DNA of 64,000 bases from Chloroflexota bacterium. GTDB lineage: Bacteria > Chloroflexota > Dehalococcoidia > DSTF01 > RBG-16-68-14. Position numbers and translations under genes: made by a program. The stretch covers positions 208,404 to 272,403 of the forward strand of contig JAJCYW010000003.1 in the NCBI GenBank assembly GCA_029262675.1, read 5' to 3'. The notes under the pieces were generated by a model that made no database searches, had not been told where the DNA came from, and saw only the letters and a program-made list of their open reading frames with translations. This document shows, piece by piece, positions 49,322 through 57,132 of this stretch (positions are counted from its first letter, which is position 1; every line of letters begins with the position of its first letter).

Positions 49322-52198
49322 TTAGACCACGCTCCATCGGATAGTGAACAGAGGCTCCGCCGTGGTGCTCTGGCTTAGCCGCTTTTCCAGCGCTTCGATG
49401 AGCTTATCACGCTGCACGATGATCTCGTCCTCAACATCGAAGATATGCTGTCGCTGTCTGCGCTTCTCGCGCTCCAGCTCAGCGATCTTTGCCTGGAGAG
49501 TGTGCTGCTCTTCGCTACTGGTCGCGAGGCGGGCCTGACGATTGAGCGCCTTGATCTGGGCCTTCGTGTCGGCCAGCTCCTTCTCCGCGCCGAGCACCTT
49601 GTCATCGGCCCACCGCTCTAGCCGCTCGCGTTCCTGCTGAAAGAGCTCGTTGTTGACCTCCAAAGAACGTGCAATCGTCGCGGCGGTGTGGCGTTTGGCA
49701 TCGGGCTGGAGGCGGCCTAGCGCCTCGGCTGGGTCGGCAGCCTCGCTCACCGAACCGGCGCAGCGGAAGAGCTTCTCACACGTCTCCTGGTCGATAGCGC
49801 GACCTCCATCGTCGAACGCAGAGAAGAGCAGGTATTCCTCAGGCTCGAACGACTCGATGGTCAGGCGCTGAAGCATGAGCCAGCCGCTCCGGCCACGCAG
49901 TTCCTCCACCGCCGCGATGCGCGAAGGGTGGTTGGAGATATCGAACGAGACGTGGGCGGCTGGTGTTGGTGCACGCTTGCCCGCATCGATGACGTACTCA
50001 CCCAGCGGATGCGACAAACGATACAGGAATTCGCCCTCGATGTTAGGCGCGGTCTTGGAAATCAGGTGGTAGCGCCCTTCCGGCACTTCCACTTCCACAG
50101 GCGATCTGAGATCGAAGGTCAGACCATCATCGTCGAACTCGGCCTGCTGGCGGAGAACATAGCGGGTGAGTATCCAAAACATACGGCCCATCATGTCAAG
50201 TTGCTCGCGCGCGTTGCTGAGCTGCATTCGTAGCCGCGCCGTAACGTCTTCATCGAAACGTTCGAGCAACCTTTGGCGGGTATCATCCATGCGCGTTTGG
50301 ATGCTTTCGTCCATTTCGAAACGGAGTTGCACGAAGCGCGCGTCGATTTCCTCCGGTGCGCGGCACTCCTGGTAGATGGCAAGGATTCGCTTCTCGAAGT
50401 CCACACCGGACTCGATGACGCCCAGAACTTCATCGGACGCTCCGAACACACCGTTGAACAGGTTAAACTTCTGCTCTAGCAGCTCCAGCACACGCTTGTC
50501 GGCATGGTTTCGCTCGTTGAGGAAGTTAAGGACCACGACATCGTGCTCCTGGCCGTAGCGGTGGCAGCGTCCGATGCGCTGTTCTATACGCTGCGGGTTC
50601 CACGGCATGTCATAGTTGATCACCAGTGAGCAGAACTGCAGGTTGATGCCTTCGGCTCCTGCCTCGGTCGCGATCATGACTTCCGCGTCGTCTCTAAAAT
50701 GCTCGATCAGAGCCGTGCGTATGTCGACTTGCCGTGAGTGCGATGATCGGCCAGTTCCTGCGTTGGATGTCAGCCACTTGTCGTAGACTTGACGCGACTC
50801 TGGGTCATTGTTCGATCCGTTGAACAAGACTAGTTTCCCGGCGAATCCGTTGGCCTCCAGAAACTCCTTCATGTAGTCCTGCGTGCGACGTGACTCTGTG
50901 AACACGACTGCCTTTCGTCGCGCACCCATGCGCTCCATTTCAGCAAAGCCGATGGAGAGAGCGTCCAACAATGCACGCGACTTTGTGTCCACGCCGATGC
51001 TGTGGGCCCACGTCGCTAGCCGCCCGACCTCTTCGATCTCGGTATCAAGCTTTGCAGCGTCGAATGTTGGGGCTTCGAGAGTCTCAGCGTCTTCCTCTTC
51101 GTCCTCGACGGTCTCGTCGAGGAGATCGTCTTCCAATTCCTCGCCATCGATGAGGGCCGAGATGAAGTCGAGCCCGTCCTCCGCGCTCACCGCCACGCCT
51201 TCCTCACGCAGGTGGATCAACCGCGCCCGAATGGAGTCGAGCGTTCCGGCGATGGCTTTGGATGAGGAAGCGAGCAGCTTTCTCAAGACTAGTACAACCA
51301 GTTGTCGCTGGCGATGCGGCACTGAGTGTGTGTCAGGACGCAACAGAAACTCAGAGACGGCCTCGTAGAGCTTGTGTTCGTTATCCGTGGGACGGAACGG
51401 CTGAGTGATCGGATGGCGCTCCGTGTAGCGGATATATTCGAGCACCTGATTGCGGAGCGTACGCTTCGTGAAGTGCTCTACCCTTGACCGGAGCTGGTTG
51501 AGATCACTGTCCTGACGCATGTAGAGGGATCGAAATGCGCCGACGTCACCAAAGAGATGCTCATCAATTATCGAGGAGAGCCCGTATAGCTCCAGCAGCG
51601 AATTCTGGAGCGGCGTGGCGGTCAAGAGAATCTTCTGGCGATCCTCTAGTGCCCAGCGGATGCGCTGCCCCATCTTATTGCTAGGTCTGTACGCGTTCCG
51701 TAACTTGTGAGCTTCGTCGATGACGACTAGATCCCACTGCACTGCGCGCACTTCAGTCTCCCTGGCGCTGGCGAAATTGATCGATGTGATGACGACGGCA
51801 TCACTTGACCAAGGATCCGGGTTCCCGTCCCGCTGGGCCTGGCGGTACGTTGGGGAATCAAGGATAGTCGTGGGTAGGTTGAATTTCTCCTCTAGTTCCA
51901 TACTCCACTGCTTTCGCAGTGAGGCCGGGCAAATGACAAGTAGCCTCCTCCGACGTTCTGCCCAGTACTGACAGAGCACGAGGCCTGCCTCGATAGTCTT
52001 GCCCAGTCCGACCTCATCGGCAAAGACGACGCCCTTCCGAAGAGGAGATTCGAGAGCGAAAAGGGCGGCATCGATCTGGTGTGGGTTTAGGTCGACCATC
52101 GCGTCAAACAGCGACATCGATAGGCGGTCACTGCCTGCCGCTGGTCGGCGGCGCGTCAGTTCCTGAGCAATGTAGCTCGCGTGATACGGAGTGCTCAT
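49322..52198 (-). CDS. SNF2/RapA-like ATPase of the restriction-modification-like module
   Basis: 958 aa from ATG 52198 (MSTPYHAS); the open frame upstream to 52351 translates repeat DNA and is dropped. SNF2 motifs: DEVGLGKT (61-68), DEAH (161-164), TATPLQN motif III, and QRIGRCHRYGQ motif VI in the second RecA domain. An acidic linker sits near 400. The C-terminal 150 residues are a long coiled coil (ERERLERWADDKVL to the end). Such ATPases accompany methylase-helicase pairs in several defence loci. First gene of the module, with hairpin array B directly upstream. Confidence 0.88.
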   Translation of the reverse strand: MSTPYHASYIAQELTRRRPAAGSDRLSMSLFDAMVDLNPHQIDAALFALESPLRKGVVFADEVGLGKTIEAGLVLCQYWAERRRRLLVICPASLRKQWSMELEEKFNLPTTILDSPTYRQAQRDGNPDPWSSDAVVITSINFASARETEVRAVQWDLVVIDEAHKLRNAYRPSNKMGQRIRWALEDRQKILLTATPLQNSLLELYGLSSIIDEHLFGDVGAFRSLYMRQDSDLNQLRSRVEHFTKRTLRNQVLEYIRYTERHPITQPFRPTDNEHKLYEAVSEFLLRPDTHSVPHRQRQLVVLVLRKLLASSSKAIAGTLDSIRARLIHLREEGVAVSAEDGLDFISALIDGEELEDDLLDETVEDEEEDAETLEAPTFDAAKLDTEIEEVGRLATWAHSIGVDTKSRALLDALSIGFAEMERMGARRKAVVFTESRRTQDYMKEFLEANGFAGKLVLFNGSNNDPESRQVYDKWLTSNAGTGRSSHSRQVDIRTALIEHFRDDAEVMIATEAGAEGINLQFCSLVINYDMPWNPQRIEQRIGRCHRYGQEHDVVVLNFLNERNHADKRVLELLEQKFNLFNGVFGASDEVLGVIESGVDFEKRILAIYQECRAPEEIDARFVQLRFEMDESIQTRMDDTRQRLLERFDEDVTARLRMQLSNAREQLDMMGRMFWILTRYVLRQQAEFDDDGLTFDLRSPVEVEVPEGRYHLISKTAPNIEGEFLYRLSHPLGEYVIDAGKRAPTPAAHVSFDISNHPSRIAAVEELRGRSGWLMLQRLTIESFEPEEYLLFSAFDDGGRAIDQETCEKLFRCAGSVSEAADPAEALGRLQPDAKRHTAATIARSLEVNNELFQQERERLERWADDKVLGAEKELADTKAQIKALNRQARLATSSEEQHTLQAKIAELEREKRRQRQHIFDVEDEIIVQRDKLIEALEKRLSQSTTAEPLFTIRWSVV

Positions 52199-52315
52199 AT
52201 TAGGCCTCACGCGAATCTTACACAAACGGGGCCCTTGCTCGACACCGGCCCGGCGCGGGAGGCCAATGCGACACGTCGCACAATGCGCGATGAGCAGGCG
52301 TGTGGGCAGTCGGGT

Positions 52316-52407
52316 CATGGCCTCGGGCCATGCGGGCCATGCGGGCCACACCTGCGGGTGTGCGGGCGGTTGGACAACCGCCTTCGGGCATGACCAGAGT
52401 CATACCC
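52316..52407. repeat. Palindromic hairpin array B
   Basis: Four hairpins: CATGGCC-TCG-GGCCATG (52316-52332), CACACC/GGTGTG (52347-52362), GGCGGTT-GGAC-AACCGCC (52365-52382) and a 9-bp stem with one mismatch (52386-52407). The third has the same GGAC loop and stem position as in arrays A and D, with a paired C-to-T/G-to-A change that keeps base pairing. It sits between the SNF2 gene start and the glycerophosphodiesterase stop. Confidence 0.8.
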
Positions 52408-52420
52408 CCGGGCACCGTCC

Positions 52421-53290
52421 CTACTCGGCGCCGCCAGCCAACTCCTCCACGACCTGCATCAACACGTCCGGCCTGTCCGACATGATACCGTCGACGCCGG
52501 ACGCGAGGATGCGACGGATGTCCGCCGCGTCGTCGACCGTCCAGACGTGGACTTGCAGCCCGAGGCTGTGCGCCGCAGCGATGAACGCCGGGGTGACAAC
52601 CCGGAACCGGCCGTAACTTTCCGGCACCTGGAGTGCGTCGTAGCCGGGGGAGAGAAATCGCTGGCAGCGCGTCCGGGCCGCCAACCAGAATCTGATCACC
52701 TCCGCCGGGCCGGCGGACGTAGCCACCGTGCCTTCAGAACGCCGCCGCAGATCGCGGAGCATCGCGCTCTGGAACGACCCCACGATCACCCGGTCCCGGC
52801 CGTTGTGGGCGTCGAGCACGTCCAGGAGCGCGCCAACGGCTGCCGGATCGTTGGGCTTGATCTCGATAGTGAAGCGGCCATCTGGCAGGGCCTCTAGCAC
52901 TTCAGCCAGCGTCGGAATCTCGACTCCCTGGGCGCGGAAAGGGTACGTGGCGCCCCCATCAGGGGTGAACCGGTATCCCGCGTCGAGGCGTTTGAGCTCG
53001 GCCAGCGTGTGTTCGCGAATGAGACCCGCGCCGTCGGTTGTGCGTTCCAGCGTCGAATCGTGGCAGCCGACCAGCACGCCGTCGCGCGTCAGGTGAACAT
53101 CGAGATCGAAATAACGGAAGCCGAGCGCCTCTGCCTGCCGGTACGCGAACAGCGTGTTTTCAGGCCACACCTCACCCCCGCCCTTGTGGGCGAAGGCAAT
53201 CGGGCGACGCCTCTGGGCGTCGCCTTCGGGTATGGCCCAGATGCCATACGCAGGCCGCTTGGGCTTGGGGCAGTTGGTCGTGTGGCTCAT
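52421..53290 (-). CDS. Glycerophosphodiester phosphodiesterase (GDPD)
   Basis: 289 aa TIM-barrel enzyme that splits glycerophosphodiesters to glycerol 3-phosphate and alcohol. Catalytic segments: AFAHKGGGEVWPENTLFAY (His35 region), FDLDVHLTRDG (metal Glu/Asp) and GCHDSTLERTTDG (second His), with EIKP further on. Residues 9-30 are encoded by palindromic hairpin DNA (array C), so the N-terminus may be a captured repeat. ATG 53290 is the only start upstream of the domain. No membrane segment is evident. Confidence 0.88.
   Translation of the reverse strand: MSHTTNCPKPKRPAYGIWAIPEGDAQRRRPIAFAHKGGGEVWPENTLFAYRQAEALGFRYFDLDVHLTRDGVLVGCHDSTLERTTDGAGLIREHTLAELKRLDAGYRFTPDGGATYPFRAQGVEIPTLAEVLEALPDGRFTIEIKPNDPAAVGALLDVLDAHNGRDRVIVGSFQSAMLRDLRRRSEGTVATSAGPAEVIRFWLAARTRCQRFLSPGYDALQVPESYGRFRVVTPAFIAAAHSLGLQVHVWTVDDAADIRRILASGVDGIMSDRPDVLMQVVEELAGGAE
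53203..53249. repeat. Hairpin pair C inside the GDPD coding start
   Basis: Perfect 9-bp GGCGACGCC-TCTG-GGCGTCGCC (53203-53224), then GTATGGC/GCCATAC with a 6-base loop (53230-53249). Both lie inside the first 30 codons of the GDPD gene and resemble units of arrays A and D in spacing and linker. Confidence 0.75.
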
Positions 53291-53352
53291 GGCTTCCTGT
53301 CCATCTTCTTCCTGGCCATCCTAGGGAACTGTTTGGGCGGTGGCAAGCGGGT

Positions 53353-53718
53353 CATGGCCGGAGGCCATGGCCTTGGGCCACGCCTACGGGGCGTGGCCTT
53401 GGTGTATGGCCCAAAGACCATACACCGGGCGCTTGGGCTTGGGCCACGCCTATGAGGCGTGGCCTTTGGGAATGCGGGCGGCTGGACAGCCGCCGTGCGC
53501 ATTCCCTGGGCGCTTGGGTCTGGGGGCGTGCGGGCCACGCCCCCGGGGCGTGGCCGTTGGGTTTGCATGTGGGCGGGGCAAGCGCCGCCCCTACGTTTCC
53601 GCGGCAGGGCGGGTGGGCCATGCTGCGGCATGTCCTTGGGCATGTGGGAGACATGCCCTGCATGAGAGGCCTTCGGCTGTGTTGAGGGCAGGCGGGCGGG
53701 TCATGGCCCGAGGCCATG
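53353..53718. repeat. Palindromic hairpin array D
   Basis: This array occupies most of the 520-base gap 53291-53810. Clear units: 53353-53369 (CATGGCC-GGA-GGCCATG), 53376-53398, 53401-53426 (GGTGTATGG/CCATACACC), 53442-53464, 53468-53506 (two-tier GGAC hairpin identical in arms to array A), 53533-53555, 53638-53658 (8-bp stem) and 53702-53718 (CATGGCC-CGA-GGCCATG). The GGCCACGCC/GGCGTGGCC stem occurs three times here with different 5-base loops. A G3-N5-G3-N3-G5-N5-G3 run lies at 53508-53534. No gene is seen in this gap. Confidence 0.85.
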
Positions 53719-53810
53719 CCCTTGGAGCCGGCGCTTGCCTACAGCTTGACTGTCGATGGTAGTATAGTCGCGCTGATGAGCCGATCTGTTGCACCCGCGG
53801 GGGTTGAACG

Positions 53811-56516
53811 ATGCCGTCCTCGAATCGCTGTCAGGCTTGTGGCGCGCAGAGCAGGCCGTCGGCCAAGTTCTGCCGGTCATGCGGCGCCGCGCTGCCGGCC
53901 GAATTGGCGCAGCCGATCGACGCCGTGCGCCGCTGCCCGTCGTGTGGCGCGGAGACGCCCGTTGGCGCGACGTTCTGCGTGTCGTGTGGTGCGTCGCTGA
54001 CGGAACCAGCGGAAACGGCGGGTCGCGGCGGAGACCGGCGCGGGCTGTGGCTGGGCGGCGGCATCGCGGCGGTCCTTGCCGTGGTGGTGGTCATAGTTGT
54101 CGTTCTCGCCGGTGGCGGCGGTGGCGATGCCGATGGGCTCACGGGGAAGCAGCGCAGGGCCCTGGAGCAGCTTAGAGAGGCGTCCACGGTGTCGGTACAG
54201 GTTCGGGTTGAGGATGGCGTTCCACGCACGCTCGGTGCCCGTGTGCCCATCCCCGCGTCAGTTGGCGACGATCCAGAGGATAAGGCTCGGTTCTTCCTCG
54301 ACACCTATCGTGACCTGTACGGGTTGGATGAGCCAGATGACGCGCTATTCCTGGCCGAGGTGCTGGACGCGCCGGATGACAAGGAGGTCGTGTCCTTCCA
54401 GCAGCGAGCGGGCGAGTTTGAGGTGTTCGGGTCGGACGTGCGGGTGCACATCAACTCCGACAACGAGGTGACGTACGTCAGCGCCACCCTCCCGTCGGAC
54501 GAGATCGATGTTCCGGTTGAGCCCGTGGTCGACACGGCCGAAGCGTCGATCGTGGCCATCGAGGCGCTCGGGCTCGGCGCTGAGGCCGAAGTCGAGGTGC
54601 TGGGATCGCAGGTGCTGGTGTTGAACGAGGGGCTGATCACGGGTGAGCGCACGGAGAGCGTCCTGGCCGTCAGGATCGACCTTGCGGTAGCCGATCCGCT
54701 TGCGGTGCCGGTCAGTTTCGTCGACGCAACCACCGGCAAGCTGATCTTGAGCTACGATGACCTGCAGGCCGACCGCGACCGGAAGACCTACACTGCCAAC
54801 AACTCCAGCTACTTTTTCGCGACTTCCTATATCTATAGCGAGCTGAGGATCACGGAAGCCGGGCCCGTGGAGGGCACAGATCCCCCGGACCGGGAGATGC
54901 GACTGGGCCACCAGTACGCCGGGCGGGTGTACGACTACTACAGCGACACCCATGGCCGGGACAACTACGACAACGCCGGCGGGCCGCTCTATACATACGT
55001 GCACTTCGACACTACACGAGACAACGCCTTCTGGTATGACGGAGCGATGTGGTTCATGGATGGCCTCGTCACGCTCGACATTTTCGGCCATGAGTTCACG
55101 CACGGGGTGATCCGGAACAGCGCAGGGCTAGTTTACGCGAACCAGTCGGGGGCGCTCAACGAGTCATTCGCCGACGTGTTCGGTGTGATATTCATCGAGC
55201 GAGGAAACGACTGGCTGATGGGCGAGGGCGCCTTACGGCAGGTTGGTACCCGGTTAGAGAGGCGGGCGTTTCGCAGCCTACAGAACCCGCCATCCATCCG
55301 TAATCAGCCTCACCACATGGACCAATTCCTCAGCACCACCCTTGATAGGGACCACGGCGGCGTCCACACAAACAGCGGCATCCCCAACTACGCCGCCTAT
55401 CTGATCGTCCAAGGCGGTACGCACAGTAGCAGTGGCATATCCGTGAACGGCATAGGCCGCGGCAAGGCAGAGCGCATCTACTACAAGGCTCTGACCGAGT
55501 ATCTAACCTCCACGTCCACCTTCGACGACGCGAAGGACGCGCTCCTCCGTTCCTGCCTCGACCTGCTGGTGACGACCATCGATATCGACTTCGCCGATTG
55601 CTCCTCCGTGATCAACGGATACGCGGCTGTTGGCATCGGCGAACCGGACGCGGACGGCGATGCGGTCGTCGACAGGCCGTTCGACAACTGCATCGGCGAT
55701 TTCAACCCTCTGCAGGAGGACTCCAACGGCGACGGCATCGGCGATGCGTGCGAACCCGCGACGGTAGTGCCTCCCGCGGCGACGCCGACATCGGCTGCGG
55801 CGCCGACGCCGACGGTCGTGCCCGGGCCCGGCGCCGGCGCCACACCGACGGCCACGGTAGACGGCGGCGCACCTACTCCAACCGTCGAATCGGCCGCGCC
55901 AACGCCCGACCTCAGCTGGATTGAGGGCGTCGTACAGGACACGATCGCCGTCCTTGTCGGCGGGGACATACCGCAGGAAGTAGCGGAAGTCATCGGTGAC
56001 GATCTGCGCGACTGCCTGACCGCGGCGGCTCGTCGCGGCGCTAGCCGGAGCGAGGCGATCGGCGAGTGTCAGACGTTCTTTGAGCCGCCAACGACCGGGG
56101 AGACCATACAGGCCAGCGGTAGCTTCGATGCTCCTTTCGACCGAGGTAACCAGATTTCTCTCAGCTTCCCGTCTGATGGCGGCGCCGTTACCGGCACCTT
56201 CACGGCAGCTATCTACTTTCCCATCTGCACTGGAGAAAAGGACTTTTTCTGCAACAAGGGCGAGATATGCACTCTCGTCTTCGGGTTCTCTGGGCCGTTG
56301 GAAGGATCTTTTGACGGCGTAAGCGCACTGAGCGGAACGGCCACTGCCACGACTACAGAGACCATCGAGCGCGGGTGCGAAGATGGGGTTGCCGTGCCGG
56401 AAACTACTGTTGTTAGCTGGTCGGCTGCCTACAACGGCGAGCGTGTCAGAGGACGAATCGCGAGCCTGGAGGGGGACGAACCGTTGGTCTTCACGGCGTT
56501 CGTTGTATCACCATAG
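53811..56516 (+). CDS. Membrane-anchored M4 (thermolysin-type) metalloprotease with two N-terminal zinc ribbons
   Basis: 901 aa. Two zinc ribbons (Cys7/10/21/24 and Cys42/45/56/59) face the cytoplasm, a single helix spans about 80-100, then an FTP-like propeptide (about 115-320) and the M4 catalytic domain with HEFTH (427-431) and the third zinc ligand Glu451 in NESFAD. After it come a Ca-binding thrombospondin type-3-like stretch (DSNGDGIGDAC), a Thr/Pro-rich linker and a C-terminal domain of about 180 residues I do not recognise. The type II topology would place the protease outside. Zinc ribbon plus helix is a common Chloroflexota membrane anchor (recalled). Confidence 0.85.
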   Translation: MPSSNRCQACGAQSRPSAKFCRSCGAALPAELAQPIDAVRRCPSCGAETPVGATFCVSCGASLTEPAETAGRGGDRRGLWLGGGIAAVLAVVVVIVVVLAGGGGGDADGLTGKQRRALEQLREASTVSVQVRVEDGVPRTLGARVPIPASVGDDPEDKARFFLDTYRDLYGLDEPDDALFLAEVLDAPDDKEVVSFQQRAGEFEVFGSDVRVHINSDNEVTYVSATLPSDEIDVPVEPVVDTAEASIVAIEALGLGAEAEVEVLGSQVLVLNEGLITGERTESVLAVRIDLAVADPLAVPVSFVDATTGKLILSYDDLQADRDRKTYTANNSSYFFATSYIYSELRITEAGPVEGTDPPDREMRLGHQYAGRVYDYYSDTHGRDNYDNAGGPLYTYVHFDTTRDNAFWYDGAMWFMDGLVTLDIFGHEFTHGVIRNSAGLVYANQSGALNESFADVFGVIFIERGNDWLMGEGALRQVGTRLERRAFRSLQNPPSIRNQPHHMDQFLSTTLDRDHGGVHTNSGIPNYAAYLIVQGGTHSSSGISVNGIGRGKAERIYYKALTEYLTSTSTFDDAKDALLRSCLDLLVTTIDIDFADCSSVINGYAAVGIGEPDADGDAVVDRPFDNCIGDFNPLQEDSNGDGIGDACEPATVVPPAATPTSAAAPTPTVVPGPGAGATPTATVDGGAPTPTVESAAPTPDLSWIEGVVQDTIAVLVGGDIPQEVAEVIGDDLRDCLTAAARRGASRSEAIGECQTFFEPPTTGETIQASGSFDAPFDRGNQISLSFPSDGGAVTGTFTAAIYFPICTGEKDFFCNKGEICTLVFGFSGPLEGSFDGVSALSGTATATTTETIERGCEDGVAVPETTVVSWSAAYNGERVRGRIASLEGDEPLVFTAFVVSP

Positions 56517-56793
56517 CGCCGCTGGACCCCGCCACCTGTAGCTTCCGGCCCTGATCGCTAGATGACGGTGCTGGAGTGGGAAGCGAAGGTTAAACTCGGG
56601 ACCCTCTGCTTGAGAACTAGAGCCAGCCCGTTCGCCACCGTCCGTGCAAGGCCGCCGACGAAGCTAGATCTGTCCTAGCCCCCATCTTCGCCCGCCAACG
56701 GTCGCTGTCAAGATGCAGCTTGTTTCCGCAGCCGCCTACATCAAGTGGCGGCCGGAGGCGGCTCAGATATTCGCCCTGCGCATAAGAATCGCG

Positions 56794-56821
56794 TTGACAA
56801 TCTCGATTCACGGCATATAAT
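56794..56821 (+). promoter_or_regulatory. Near-consensus sigma-70 promoter for the LuxR-family regulator
   Basis: Exact TTGACA (56794-56799), 16-base spacer, exact TATAAT (56816-56821). This is the strongest promoter match in the window. Start of transcription would be near 56828, giving a leader of about 200-300 bases. Confidence 0.75.
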
Positions 56822-56896
56822 GCCCACACAGGCGGCCTTCTGACGGCAGGGACGCGGTTCTTAGGCGGACAAATATTGGCCAAGGGCGGGCACGAC

Positions 56897-56965
56897 ATGG
56901 CGCGACGCGAGGGCGAGGCGCTCACCATTGGCCGCATTCGGGGACGTGCAGCAATCCGGATATGA
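56897..56965 (+). CDS. Possible 22-aa leader peptide
   Basis: ATG 56897 with AAGGGCGGG-like purines upstream, ending TGA at 56963-56965, overlapping the next ATG by four bases. Arg/Gly/Ile-rich, no recognisable function. It could be a translational-coupling leader or chance. Confidence 0.3.
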   Translation: MARREGEALTIGRIRGRAAIRI

Positions 56966-57132
56966 GCGATCTCAGCAGCTCTCGGAATCGCAACGATTCT
57001 TGTGACGACTGCCGGACTGCGTCGTGGATCTACTCTACGACATCTTCTGTGTCATTCAACCCTACCTGGATACGAATCCGCGACCGTGTTTCGTCGCCAG
57101 GTCTTCGGGTAGACCTCGGCACCGTGACGTAG
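56962..57132 (+). CDS. Possible 56-aa ORF coupled to the LuxR-family regulator
   Basis: ATG 56962 overlaps the preceding stop (ATGA) and its own TAG stop overlaps GTG 57132 of the regulator. It has two cysteines near residue 14-17 (SCDDC) and is Ser-rich. No homology can be judged from sequence alone. Confidence 0.3.
   Translation: MSDLSSSRNRNDSCDDCRTASWIYSTTSSVSFNPTWIRIRDRVSSPGLRVDLGTVT

Larger units (their letters stand above)
56517..57023. other. Intergenic region with promoter and coupled short ORFs
   Basis: Non-coding as far as I can tell up to about 56790. It then contains a near-consensus promoter (56794-56821) and two short overlapping ORFs: 56897-56965 (22 codons) and 56962-57132 (56 codons), joined by ATGA. 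The second ends in TAG overlapping a GTG at 57132 in frame with the downstream regulator. Confidence 0.6.

Noticed and set aside
56617..56937. 106-aa minus-strand ORF between the M4 protease and the LuxR-family gene
   Set aside because: No ribosome site, biased composition, and it covers a near-consensus plus-strand promoter.
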